A stretch of DNA of 64,000 nt from Methyloversatilis universalis EHg5 (GTDB lineage Bacteria; Pseudomonadota; Gammaproteobacteria; Burkholderiales; Rhodocyclaceae), in assembly GCF_000378945.1 (NCBI RefSeq), contig NZ_KB900539.1, positions 551,241-615,240 of the forward strand, given 5' to 3'. Of the stretch, positions 51,425-60,774 are shown in pieces. The notes below the pieces were generated by a model that ran no database searches, had not been told where the DNA came from, and saw nothing but the letters and a program-made list of their open reading frames with translations. Numbering within the stretch: position 1 is the stretch's first letter; the number at the start of each line of letters is the position of its first letter. A program made the translations under genes and the position numbers.

Positions 51425-53653
51425 ATGACCTCCAACCCGCTTCTTTCCGGCCTGAACGAACAGCAGTTCCAGGCCGTCACGCTGCCCTCGCAGTCCGCAC
51501 TCATCCTGGCCGGTGCCGGCTCCGGCAAGACGCGCGTGCTCACCACCCGGCTGGCCTGGCTCATTTCCACCGGCCAGGTGTCGCCGCACGGCATTCTCGC
51601 GGTCACCTTCACCAACAAGGCGGCCAAGGAAATGCTGGCGCGCCTGACCGCCATGCTGCCGATGAATGCGCGCGGCCTCTGGATAGGCACCTTCCACGGC
51701 CTGTGCAACCGCATGCTGCGCGCGCACTGGAAGGAAGCCGGGCTGCCGCAGCTGTTCCAGATACTCGATTCGGCCGACCAGCTGTCGGCGATCAAGCGGC
51801 TGCTGAAGGCGCTGAACATCGACGACGAGAAATTCCCGGCGCGCGAGCTGATGTATTTCATCAATTCGGCCAAGGAACAGGGCCTGCGCCCGCACGAGGT
51901 CGAAGCCTTCGATGATTTCGCGCGCAAGCGGGTGCAGATCTACGAAGCCTACGACATGCAGTGCCAGCGCGAGGGTGTGGTCGATTTCGCCGAGCTGCTG
52001 CTGCGCTGCCACGAACTTCTGCAGCGCAACGAGCCGATACGCGCTCACTACCAGCGCCGCTTCCGCCACATCCTGGTCGACGAGTTCCAGGACACCAACG
52101 TGCTGCAGTACCGCTGGCTCAAGCTGCTGGCCGGTCTCGGCACCGAGGGCCAGGCGGCGGTGATGGCGGTCGGCGACGACGACCAGAGCATTTACCGCTT
52201 CCGCGGCGCAGAGGTCGGCAACATGCGCGACTTCGAGCGCGAGTTCCACGTCGACAACGTGATCCGGCTGGAACAGAACTACCGCTCGCACGGCAACATC
52301 CTCGACGCCGCCAATGCGGTCATCCGGCACAACAGCGGGCGGCTGGGCAAGAATCTGTGGACCGAAGCCGGCAGCGGCGAGCCGCTGCGCGTCTATGAGG
52401 CCTTCAACGACATCGAGGAAGCGCGCTGGGTGGTCGAGGAAATCAAGGCGCTCATCCACGACGGCACCGCGCGCGACGACATCGCGCTGCTTTACCGCAG
52501 CAATGCGCAGTCGCGCGTGCTCGAACACGCGCTGTTCTCGGCCGGCATTCCGTTTCGCGTGTATGGCGGCCTGCGCTTCTTCGAGCGGCAGGAGGTGAAG
52601 CACGCGCTGGCCTACATGCGGCTGATCGCGAATCCGCACGACGACACCGCATTCACCCGGGTGGTGAACTTCCCCACCCGCGGCATCGGCGCCCGTTCGC
52701 TGGAACAGCTGCAGGACGCGGCGCAGGCGCATTCCACCAGTCTGTACGGCGCGCTGAATTTCCTGACCGGCAAGGCGGCACAGTCGGTCGGCGCCTTCAT
52801 CAAGCTGGTCGATCAGCTGCGCTTCGCCTGCGAGGGGCTGAAGCTGCCGGAAATGGTCGAGCAGGTGCTCGAACTGTCCGGCCTGCGCGCCCATTACCTG
52901 ACCGAGAAGGAAGGTCAGGAGCGGATCGCCAACCTCGATGAAATCATCAACGCCGCCGCCAACTTCATTTCCGAAGAGGGCTATGCCCAGGTCGCGGCCG
53001 AGGACGAAGCCGCGCCACCTGACCCGCTCGCCGCCTTCCTGTCTCACGCCTCGCTGGAAGCGGGCGAACACCAGGCCGACGCCGGTCAGTCGGCGGTGCA
53101 GCTGATGACCGTGCATTCGGCCAAGGGGCTGGAATTTGACGTGGTGTTCATGGGCGGCCTTGAAGAAGGGCTGTTCCCGCACGAGAACTCGGTGCTGGAG
53201 CGCGACGGGCTGGAGGAGGAACGCCGGCTCATGTATGTGGCCATCACCCGCGCACGGCACCGGCTCTACCTGTCGTTCGCGCAGTCGCGCATGCTGCACG
53301 GCCAGACCCGCTACAACCTGCGCAGCCGCTTCTTCGACGAAATTCCGGCCGAACTGATGAAGTGGCTCACGCCGCCAGCCAGCGCGCGCGGCTATGGCGG
53401 CTTCGGCGGCAGCAGCGCCGCGCCGGCGGCGCCGGCGAGCAGCAATCCGCGCAGCTTTGGCAGTGGCCGCAAGAATCCTGCGGTCAATGACAGCGGTTTC
53501 CGCATCGGCCAGCAGGTGGCGCACGCCAAGTTCGGCGCCGGCGTCATCGTCAATGCTGAAGGGTCGGGTTCGGATGCGCGGGTCCAGGTCAATTTCGGTG
53601 CCCACGGCGTCAAGTGGCTGGCGCTGGCCGTGGCCAAGCTCACACCGGCCTGA
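51425..53653 (+). CDS. UvrD/Rep-family DNA helicase
   Basis: A 742-residue SF1A 3'-5' helicase. Motifs in order: Q-motif LNEQQFQAV, Walker A GAGSGKT, motif II LVDEFQDTN, VGDDDQSIYRFRGA, then the 2A/2B domains and MTVHSAKGLEFD with VAITRAR. A Gly/Ala-rich linker leads to a PcrA-like C-terminal module (VAHAKFGAGVIV). It probably acts in repair or in removing replication obstacles. The ATG at 51425 lies 7 nt after a TAGAAT -10-like box (51412-51417) and has no ribosome-binding site, so the mRNA may be leaderless. It is divergent from leuS. Confidence 0.95.
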   Translation: MTSNPLLSGLNEQQFQAVTLPSQSALILAGAGSGKTRVLTTRLAWLISTGQVSPHGILAVTFTNKAAKEMLARLTAMLPMNARGLWIGTFHGLCNRMLRAHWKEAGLPQLFQILDSADQLSAIKRLLKALNIDDEKFPARELMYFINSAKEQGLRPHEVEAFDDFARKRVQIYEAYDMQCQREGVVDFAELLLRCHELLQRNEPIRAHYQRRFRHILVDEFQDTNVLQYRWLKLLAGLGTEGQAAVMAVGDDDQSIYRFRGAEVGNMRDFEREFHVDNVIRLEQNYRSHGNILDAANAVIRHNSGRLGKNLWTEAGSGEPLRVYEAFNDIEEARWVVEEIKALIHDGTARDDIALLYRSNAQSRVLEHALFSAGIPFRVYGGLRFFERQEVKHALAYMRLIANPHDDTAFTRVVNFPTRGIGARSLEQLQDAAQAHSTSLYGALNFLTGKAAQSVGAFIKLVDQLRFACEGLKLPEMVEQVLELSGLRAHYLTEKEGQERIANLDEIINAAANFISEEGYAQVAAEDEAAPPDPLAAFLSHASLEAGEHQADAGQSAVQLMTVHSAKGLEFDVVFMGGLEEGLFPHENSVLERDGLEEERRLMYVAITRARHRLYLSFAQSRMLHGQTRYNLRSRFFDEIPAELMKWLTPPASARGYGGFGGSSAAPAAPASSNPRSFGSGRKNPAVNDSGFRIGQQVAHAKFGAGVIVNAEGSGSDARVQVNFGAHGVKWLALAVAKLTPA

Positions 53654-53658
53654 CGACG

Positions 53659-54549
53659 ATGAATCCGCGCCTCGGTCTGTTCTGTGCCCTGCTGACGCTG
53701 TCCGTGGCGGGGGCGGCCGCAGCGTCTGAGCCGTGGCGCACCGCCCATCTGCGTGGCGAGTGCGACAGCGCGTTGAGCGAGGCGCGTGCGGCGGCGGAAA
53801 AGGGCGAACCGGAAGCCATGCTGCAGATGTCGGACTGGCATTTCTTTGGCACCTGTCTGACCAAGGATGACGCCGAATCCGCCCGCTGGGCGCTGCTCGC
53901 GGCCGAAGCCGGATTGCCGCGGGCGCAGGTGGTGGCCGGCCAGATCTATGCGAGCGGCCTCGGCGTGCAGACCGACCCGGCGGCGGCCCGCCGCTGGTAC
54001 GAGAAGGCGGCCGGGGCGGGCGACGCCGAAGGCATGCTGCTGCTGGCCAAGCTGATCGGCGCGCAGGCCGACCCGCTGGCGCAGGAACTGGCGCTGGCCT
54101 GGGCGCGTCGTGCGGCCGACGCGAACTACCCGCCCGCCTATGTCCATCTGGCCGGACAGTACAGCGGTGGCGGCCGCCAGACCGACTACGCCGAAGCGGC
54201 GCGCTGGCTGGACAAGGCCATCGTTGCCGGCTATCGCGACAATTCGGTGTGGGTGGCCTGGTCCTGGGCCTGCCTCAACCTCGGTCGCTACGACGAAGTG
54301 CTGCGCGCGGTACAGCAGGTGCCGAAGGACGCGCCCGAATTCAAGGCGGCGCAGATCAACCACGCGCACGCACTGCTGCTCAACGGCCAGGTCGGCAATG
54401 CGCGCGAGGTGTATGCGGCGAACATGACGCTGCGCGGTGCCGACGAGTTCCGTCGAATCCTGCGCGAGGATCTGGCCGAACTGCGCCGCTCCGGCCGCGA
54501 CCACCCGGGCATGGCCCGCATCGAGAAGCTGTTCCTGAACAAGCCGTAG
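53659..54549 (+). CDS. Secreted Sel1-repeat protein
   Basis: A 296-residue protein with a signal peptide (about 1-20) and several Sel1/TPR-like repeats (AKDDAESARWALLAAEAG, QTDPAAARRWYEKAAGAG, QTDYAEAARWLDKAI). It is presumably a periplasmic protein-protein interaction scaffold. The start at 53659 lies 5 nt after the helicase stop, so the two may be co-transcribed. Confidence 0.85.
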   Translation: MNPRLGLFCALLTLSVAGAAAASEPWRTAHLRGECDSALSEARAAAEKGEPEAMLQMSDWHFFGTCLTKDDAESARWALLAAEAGLPRAQVVAGQIYASGLGVQTDPAAARRWYEKAAGAGDAEGMLLLAKLIGAQADPLAQELALAWARRAADANYPPAYVHLAGQYSGGGRQTDYAEAARWLDKAIVAGYRDNSVWVAWSWACLNLGRYDEVLRAVQQVPKDAPEFKAAQINHAHALLLNGQVGNAREVYAANMTLRGADEFRRILREDLAELRRSGRDHPGMARIEKLFLNKP

Positions 54550-54574
54550 CGGGGCGGCTGCGCGCCGATACGCC

Positions 54575-55144
54575 ATGCATCGTGACCGTTACCGCTGCTT
54601 TGCCGAACTGGCCGCCCGGCACGTCGAGGGACGCGACTTCCGTATCACCGTGTTGCGCAGAGGCAGCGGCGTGGCCATCGTCGCGCCGCACGCCGGACGT
54701 ATCGAGCGCGGCACCTCCGAAGTTGCCTGCGCCATCGCCGGTGACGACTTCGATCTCTATCTGTTCGAAGGCTGCCTGCCGGCGCTGAACTTCGAAACCC
54801 TGCATCTGACCAGCCGTCACTTCGACGAAGCGCAGGCACTGTCGCTGATCGGCGACAGCGAGCGGGTGGTGGCGGTGCACGGCGTGGCCGATACCGGCGA
54901 GCGTGCGCTGATCGGTGGCCGTGACCGGGTGCTGGCCTGTGCCATTGCGGATCAGCTCCACCTGCGCGGCGTGCGCGCACATACCACCGGTCACCGTTAT
55001 CCCGGGCTGGATCCGCTCAATCTGTGCAACCGCGGCCGCAGCGGGGCGGGCGTGCAGCTGGAACTGAGCGACCGCCTGCGCGGCGGCCGCAGCGAACCTG
55101 ACGTCATCGCCGCCGTTCGTGCGGCGCTGATGGACGCGCCATGA
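54575..55144 (+). CDS. Poly-gamma-glutamate hydrolase-family protein
   Basis: A 189-residue protein. APHAGRIERGTSEVA carries the zinc-ligand His and Glu of the family, and LHLTSRHFDE and VHGV complete a carboxypeptidase-like active site similar to phage PghP. No signal peptide. Such proteins are common in bacterial chromosomes, with unknown physiological substrates. It follows the Sel1 gene by 25 nt. Confidence 0.82.
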   Translation: MHRDRYRCFAELAARHVEGRDFRITVLRRGSGVAIVAPHAGRIERGTSEVACAIAGDDFDLYLFEGCLPALNFETLHLTSRHFDEAQALSLIGDSERVVAVHGVADTGERALIGGRDRVLACAIADQLHLRGVRAHTTGHRYPGLDPLNLCNRGRSGAGVQLELSDRLRGGRSEPDVIAAVRAALMDAP

Positions 55145-55187
55145 CGCAGCGCTAGAATGGTGTCCTGCTTCCTGATCGCGGTCCGTT

Positions 55188-56024
55188 ATGCGTACCCCTT
55201 ATGTGCTCGCCGGCCTTCTGGTCGCCGCCGTTGCGCTTGTGCTCGGCTGGGTCATCCTTGCCGGCACATCCCGTGATGCCGGCGCCGGCACCCTGCGCGT
55301 GCTGTACGCCATCGAGCCGCCCTTTGCCTTCGTCGACAGCCACGGCCGGGTGACCGGCGAGGCGCCGGAGGTGCTGCGCATCGTCGCCCGCCGCGCCGGT
55401 TTCCGCGAGGTCGAGTTCGTGCATGCCGAATTCGGCCAGCTGCTGCATGACCTGATGAACGGCCGGGCCGAGGTGGTCGCCAGCGGCGTGTTCGTGACGC
55501 CGGAGCGTGCGCGTGCAGTCCGCTTCACCCGTCCGACCGCGCGGGTGGGGACCGCATTGATGGTGGCTGCCGGCAATCCGCTCCACCTGCACGGGCTGGA
55601 CGACGTGGCAGCCCATCCGGAGGCGGTGCTGGCCCTGATCGATGGGGCGGTCGAAATGAGTCAGGCCCGCCGTGCCGGTGTGCCGCCGGTGCGTCTGCAG
55701 CGGCATGGCGACGCCACCAGCGCAACCGTGGCAGTGATCGAAGGGCGGGCCGACGCGCTGGCGCTGTCCGACGTGTCCATCGGCTACATACTGACCAGTT
55801 CCGGCTTCACCGGCGTCGAGCCGGCCCACCCCTTCCGGCAGCCGCAGCGCGACGGACAGGATGACGCCGGCTGGCCCGCCTTCGCGCTGCGCATCGAGGA
55901 CGAGACGCTGGCCCGCCGGCTGGACGAGGCGCTGGCCGGCTTCCTGGGCAGTGCGGAGCACCGCGCGCTGGTGGCCCGTTTCGGTTTCGCACCGCGCAAT
56001 CTGACGGTGGAGGCGCGGCCGTGA
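55188..56024 (+). CDS. Membrane-anchored periplasmic solute-binding protein
   Basis: A 278-residue protein with an N-terminal uncleaved anchor or signal (about 7-27) and a family 3 (amino-acid type) binding fold: LRVLYAIEPPFAFVD, then FGQLLHDLMNGRAEVVASGVFVTPERA. There is no transporter nearby. Its stop overlaps the GTG start of the PAS/GGDEF/EAL gene, so it probably supplies ligand sensing to that protein. A TAGAAT -10-like box lies at 55154-55159. Confidence 0.85.
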   Translation: MRTPYVLAGLLVAAVALVLGWVILAGTSRDAGAGTLRVLYAIEPPFAFVDSHGRVTGEAPEVLRIVARRAGFREVEFVHAEFGQLLHDLMNGRAEVVASGVFVTPERARAVRFTRPTARVGTALMVAAGNPLHLHGLDDVAAHPEAVLALIDGAVEMSQARRAGVPPVRLQRHGDATSATVAVIEGRADALALSDVSIGYILTSSGFTGVEPAHPFRQPQRDGQDDAGWPAFALRIEDETLARRLDEALAGFLGSAEHRALVARFGFAPRNLTVEARP

Positions 56025-59000
56025 ACGGGCCGCGCACCATGGCCAGCGGCGCGCCGGTGTTCGGGCTGGCGCTGCTGCTGTGCCTGTGCATGGGGCTGAT
56101 GACCTATGCCCATGTGCGCTGGGACCAGGGGCTGGCGGCGGCGATCACTGCGCGTGACAACCTGGCGCAGTCGCGCCGCTATGCACTGCTGGCCCAGCTC
56201 GACACCGAACGCCTGCTGGCCGGTCAGACCGCCATTCCGCGCACCCGCGTACTGGCCCACCTCGACCGCGCCATCACGGTCGCGCGCGATCTTCGCCAGG
56301 GCAGCGGGGCCATTGCGGGGTTTTCCGCCCAGGCGCGCATACCGGGCGATCTGGCGGCGGCAGTGGATGCCTATGTCGCGGCGCTGGCTGACGCACGCGC
56401 CATCATGGAGCGCCAGCTCGATGGCTTCGAAGCCGGCGGCAGTGCGCTGCTGCTCGCCCAGCGTGCGATCGATGCCCGCGTGGTAGCGATGGAGGAGGCA
56501 CTGCTGCGCTATCTCGCCCGCCAGCGCGCGACGCTGAAGCGGCATGACGCGATCACGCTCGGGCTGGTGGCCGTGCTCGGGCTGGTGGTGCTGTTCTTCC
56601 TGTACGTGGCGCACCGGCGGCGCGACATCGCGGTCGATGCACTGCTGGACAGCGAGTCCCGGCTGCGCGCCTTCGCCGACAGCCTGCCGGAAATCGCCTT
56701 CATGATGGACCGCAACGGCCGCTATCTCGAATCCTTCGGCAGCGCCAGCGCGCTGCTGGCCGCACCGCCGGACACCCTGGTCGGCCGCACGCTGGACGAG
56801 GTGTTCCCGGCGGAAACCAGCAGCCGCTTCCTCGCCGTCATCCGTCAGGCACTGGCGCGCCAGCGCACCCAGTCCTACGAATACACGCTGGACATTGAAG
56901 GGCGCGCGTTCTGGTTTGACGCCCGGGTGTCGCCAGTGCCCGGCTCCGACCGCGTGGTGTGGGCGAGCTGGGACGTGACCGCCCGACGGCGTGCCGAGGC
57001 GCATGCGCGGGCGCTGACCCGGCTGTACAACTTCCTGAGCCAGGTGAACCAGACCATCGTGTGGGCGGCCAGCGAGGACGACCTGTTCGAGCGCATCTGC
57101 CGGGTGGCGATCGAGTTCGGCGGCTACCGCATGGCCTGGCTGATGCGGCTGGACGCCCGCGACCAGCTGGCGTTGCAGGCCAGTGCCGGTGGCGCGGTGG
57201 CCGACCGTGCGCTGCTGTCCGGCCAGGCCTCGGTCGGTCGTGGCAGCCTGACTGCCCGCGTGCTGCGCGATGGCCGGCTGTTGCGCCTGGCCTCCTTCGA
57301 TGGCGATGACGCCTGGATCCCGGCCGCACGGGCGGCCGGCTGCTCCGGCTATGTCGGCCTGCCGCTGCAGCTTGACGGCGATACCGTGGCGGTGCTCGGT
57401 CTGCTGGCGCGCGAAGTCGATCCGGACGACGAGGACGAGGCGCGGCTGCTCGACGAAGTCATCATGGATCTGTCGTTCGCGCTGCGCCGGCTGCGCGACG
57501 AACGTGAGCGCGCCAGCGCCGAACAGTCGGCCCGCCTGCTGGCGGCCGCGCTGCGCAGTACGCGCGACGGCGTGGTGCTCATCGATCTGACGGGCGAGGT
57601 GGTGTCGGCCAACGACGCCTTCTGCGAACAGACCGGGCTGGACGAGGCTGCGCTGCTCGGCCGGCCGCTCGCCGCGCAGCCGGTATTCGATGGCGCCGCG
57701 GCCCTGTTCGCCGACATCGACCGCACGCTGCGCGATGGCGAAGCCTGGCAGGGCGAGGTGTCGGCCCGCCGGACCGGCGGCGAACCGTGGTCCGGCTGGC
57801 TTTCTTGCGCAAGCGTGCGCGACGACGACGGTCAGCCCACCCACCGGGTGCTGGTGCTGACCGACATCACCCAGGCGCGGCGCACCGAAGCCGAACTGCA
57901 GCACCTGTCGCAGTATGACCCGCTGACCGACCTGCCCAACCGGGTGCTCATCCACGCCCGTCTGGTGCACGCGATCGAACTGGCGCAGCGACGCGGTACC
58001 CGGGTGGCGGTGCTGTTTCTCGATCTGGACAATTTCAAGACCATCAACGACGGCCTGGGTCATGCCGCCGGCGACGAAGTGCTGGCGGCAGTGGCACACC
58101 GCCTGCGTGTCCGCCTGCGGCGGCAGGACACGCTGGGCCGACAGGGCAGCGACGAATTCGTACTGGTGCTCGAAGGCGTGGACGCGCCGGCCGAAGCGGC
58201 GGTGGTCGCCCAGGGCGTGTTCGACAGCCTGGCTGCGCCGGTGCGGCTGGCGTCCGGGCAGGACATCTATCTGCAGGCCAGCATGGGCATCAGCCTGTAC
58301 CCGGACAACGGGCAGGACGCCGACGATCTGATCCGCGATGCCGACGCCGCGATGTACCAGGCCAAGCTCAGCGGTCGCAACGCGCTGCGCTTCTATTCCG
58401 ACGAATACACGCACGCGGCCACCCAGCGCCTGTCGCTGGAAACCGGCCTGCGCCGGGCGCTGGAAAGCGAACTGTTCGAACTGCGCTACCAGCCGCTGAT
58501 CGACCTCGCCAACGACCGGCTGATCGGCGCCGAGGTGCTGGTGCGGCTGTCGCCGGCGGCCGGGCTGAACAGTACGCCGGCCGAGTTCATTCCCATCATG
58601 GAAGCCAACGGCCTCATCGTGCCGCTGGGCGATTTCGTGCGCAGCCAGGCGCTGCGCCAGGGGCGCGCCTGGCTGGAAGCCGGGCTGCCGCCGGTCACGC
58701 TGGCGGTCAATCTGTCGGTCGCGGAAATCCGCCGCGGCGGGCTGGAGCAGCGCATTGCGCAGCAGCTGGCCGACAGCGGCTATCCGGTGTCCTTGCTGGA
58801 GCTGGAAGTCACTGAATCCGGCGCGATGGAACAGGGCGAGCGTGCCCAGCAGTTCCTGGAAGCGATCGGTGCATTGGGCCTGCGGCTGGCGATCGATGAT
58901 TTCGGCACCGGCTATTCCTCGCTCGCCTACCTGAAGCGCTTGCCGGCACACAAGCTCAAGATAGACCGCAGCTTCGTGTGCGACCTGCCGGACGACGCCA

Positions 59001-59203
59001 GCGCGGTCGAACTGGTGGACACCATCATCACGCTGGGCCATCAGCTGGGTCTGTCGGTGCTGGCCGAGGGGGTGGAAACCGTGGCTCAGCGCGATCTGCT
59101 GCGTGCGCGCGGCTGCGATGCCTGCCAGGGCTATCTGTACGCCCCGGCGCTCACTGCCGAAGAGTTCGAGCGCCGCTTCCTGCGGCCGTCCGCCACCGCC
59201 TGA
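56021..59203 (+). CDS. PAS-GAF-PAS-GGDEF-EAL cyclic-di-GMP protein
   Basis: A 1060-residue protein: TM segments near 12-30 and 180-198 with a helical periplasmic domain between, PAS (about 210-322), GAF (about 340-495), a second PAS (about 505-620), GGDEF (about 635-795) and EAL (about 805-1055). The GGDEF signature reads GSDEF (709-713), so cyclase activity is doubtful. The EAL domain starts EVL (838-840) and keeps DDFGTGYSSL, so phosphodiesterase activity is likely. The GTG at 56021 overlaps the stop of the binding-protein gene. Confidence 0.92.
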   Translation: MNGPRTMASGAPVFGLALLLCLCMGLMTYAHVRWDQGLAAAITARDNLAQSRRYALLAQLDTERLLAGQTAIPRTRVLAHLDRAITVARDLRQGSGAIAGFSAQARIPGDLAAAVDAYVAALADARAIMERQLDGFEAGGSALLLAQRAIDARVVAMEEALLRYLARQRATLKRHDAITLGLVAVLGLVVLFFLYVAHRRRDIAVDALLDSESRLRAFADSLPEIAFMMDRNGRYLESFGSASALLAAPPDTLVGRTLDEVFPAETSSRFLAVIRQALARQRTQSYEYTLDIEGRAFWFDARVSPVPGSDRVVWASWDVTARRRAEAHARALTRLYNFLSQVNQTIVWAASEDDLFERICRVAIEFGGYRMAWLMRLDARDQLALQASAGGAVADRALLSGQASVGRGSLTARVLRDGRLLRLASFDGDDAWIPAARAAGCSGYVGLPLQLDGDTVAVLGLLAREVDPDDEDEARLLDEVIMDLSFALRRLRDERERASAEQSARLLAAALRSTRDGVVLIDLTGEVVSANDAFCEQTGLDEAALLGRPLAAQPVFDGAAALFADIDRTLRDGEAWQGEVSARRTGGEPWSGWLSCASVRDDDGQPTHRVLVLTDITQARRTEAELQHLSQYDPLTDLPNRVLIHARLVHAIELAQRRGTRVAVLFLDLDNFKTINDGLGHAAGDEVLAAVAHRLRVRLRRQDTLGRQGSDEFVLVLEGVDAPAEAAVVAQGVFDSLAAPVRLASGQDIYLQASMGISLYPDNGQDADDLIRDADAAMYQAKLSGRNALRFYSDEYTHAATQRLSLETGLRRALESELFELRYQPLIDLANDRLIGAEVLVRLSPAAGLNSTPAEFIPIMEANGLIVPLGDFVRSQALRQGRAWLEAGLPPVTLAVNLSVAEIRRGGLEQRIAQQLADSGYPVSLLELEVTESGAMEQGERAQQFLEAIGALGLRLAIDDFGTGYSSLAYLKRLPAHKLKIDRSFVCDLPDDASAVELVDTIITLGHQLGLSVLAEGVETVAQRDLLRARGCDACQGYLYAPALTAEEFERRFLRPSATA

Positions 59204-59209
59204 GCGGTG

Positions 59210-59716
59210 TCAGCTGCCGTTGCGGAAGGGCGCGGTGAGATCGCCCGCGCAGTTCAGGTACTGCGCGGTCACGTCGCGCGACGCCGGGCCGCTGAACGCG
59301 ATCTCGACGTCGCCGCCGACTTCGCCCAGCACCAGCCGGCCGCCGAAGAACATGAAGTTGCGCATCAGCGTGGCCCAGTCCACCCGCCGGTCCGAATCGA
59401 AGCCGGGCAGCACCAGCAGACCGTCGCGCGACACCAGCAGCACTGCCGGCCTGAACTGTTCCACTTCCAGCCGCGCCAGCAGCGGCAGCGCCGGATTGCC
59501 CTCCGGCGGCTGTACTTCGATGCGTGCGCTCACCTCGTCGCCGTCACGCTGGCGCACGACGCGGATGTCCCAGCCGCCCACCGTCACCGCGCTGCCACAG
59601 CCGCGTGGCCAGCCGGCGTCCAGTTCGATCAGCGCACGGTAGCGTCCGGCGTCGGCCGAGGCCGGTGAGCTGGCCATCAGTGCGAGCGCGAACAGGCAGG
59701 GCAGTCGTCGGTTCAT
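59210..59716 (-). CDS. Secreted hypothetical protein
   Basis: A 168-residue protein with a signal peptide (about 1-21, SPASADA). The mature part alternates beta-strand-like hydrophobic runs and contains two Cys residues (GCGS and LNCAGD) that could form a disulphide. Family not recognised. It ends 6 nt from the EAL gene, convergent with it, and follows the ParA gene by 72 nt. Confidence 0.7.
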   Translation of the reverse strand: MNRRLPCLFALALMASSPASADAGRYRALIELDAGWPRGCGSAVTVGGWDIRVVRQRDGDEVSARIEVQPPEGNPALPLLARLEVEQFRPAVLLVSRDGLLVLPGFDSDRRVDWATLMRNFMFFGGRLVLGEVGGDVEIAFSGPASRDVTAQYLNCAGDLTAPFRNGS

Positions 59717-59788
59717 GGCGGCTCAGACCGTGCGCCCCCGGGGAGAGTTCGGCGCCCGGCTCGCTGCCCCGTCGCCGTGGGGCGATGT

Positions 59789-60556
59789 TCAGGCGCGGTT
59801 CAGCAGCGCGTGCAGCGCGACGAATTCCTGCGCCAGCTTGTGGCCGGGCGCGAAGTGGATCAGCGGCAGCGCCGCTTCGTGCGATTCCTTCACCTTGACC
59901 GACGGCGACAGCGTGGCGTCGAGCACCGGCAGGCCTTCGTCGCGCAGTTCCTGCACCACGCGGGCGGGCAGGCTGGAGCGCGCCTGGTACTGGTTCACCA
60001 CGATGCCTTCGAGCTTCAGCGCCGCGTTGTGGTCGGCGCGGATTTCCTCGATGTTGTCGATCAGCTGGTACAGCGCCTTGCGCGAAAACTCGTCGCAGTC
60101 GAACGGGATGAGCACCGATTCGGCCGCGATCAGTGCGCAGCGCGAGTAGAAGTTCAGCGCCGGCGGGGTGTCGATGTAGATGCGGTCGAAGCTGTCCAGC
60201 GCTTCCAGCGCCTCGCGCAGCTTGTAGATCTTGTAGCGCGACTCCAGCTTGCCTTCCAGCTCGGCCAGCTGCGGGCTGGCGGTCATGACCGACAGCCGCG
60301 GATGGGCGGTGGCCGTGACGAATTCCGAGGTGTCCTTCGGCGACAGCTTCAGATTGAGCAGCTGGTCGAAGAAGTCGGCCGCCCCCAGTTCGACGCCGTC
60401 TGCCGCATCGCCCAGCAGGTAGTGGCTGGAGTTGCCCTGGGTATCGAGGTCGATCACCAGTGTGCGCAGGCCTTCGGCCGCGCTGATCGCCGCCAGGTTG
60501 CAGGTGATGGTGGACTTGCCGACGCCACCTTTCTGGTTGAATACGACGCGACGCAT
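59789..60556 (-). CDS. Stand-alone ParA-family ATPase
   Basis: A 255-residue deviant Walker ATPase: KGGVGKST (about 9-16), Walker A' DLDTQGNSSH and IYIDTPPALNF. It is related to chromosomal/plasmid ParA but has no ParB neighbour. Such orphan ParAs position other cargo (chemosensory arrays, carboxysomes, storage granules). The start at 60556 follows GAGGAG. A -10-like CAGAAT lies about 30 nt upstream. Confidence 0.9.
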   Translation of the reverse strand: MRRVVFNQKGGVGKSTITCNLAAISAAEGLRTLVIDLDTQGNSSHYLLGDAADGVELGAADFFDQLLNLKLSPKDTSEFVTATAHPRLSVMTASPQLAELEGKLESRYKIYKLREALEALDSFDRIYIDTPPALNFYSRCALIAAESVLIPFDCDEFSRKALYQLIDNIEEIRADHNAALKLEGIVVNQYQARSSLPARVVQELRDEGLPVLDATLSPSVKVKESHEAALPLIHFAPGHKLAQEFVALHALLNRA

Positions 60557-60774
60557 GACGAGCTCCTCGACCGAAAGACGCATTCTGCCAAATCCTTGGG
60601 TGCAGTGCACAATAAGCGCGCCCGGCGGACAGGTGGATGACGCCCGAGCCCGGGCAACGGCGTGCGCCCCGCGCTGCGCAGGCGGTGGCCCGGCCGTGCT
60701 GAATGCGGCCGCGCCGCGCCATGACCGGTAGAATCCAGCGCCGATCCCCTTGAAGGCTGACCTGGAAGGCAACC

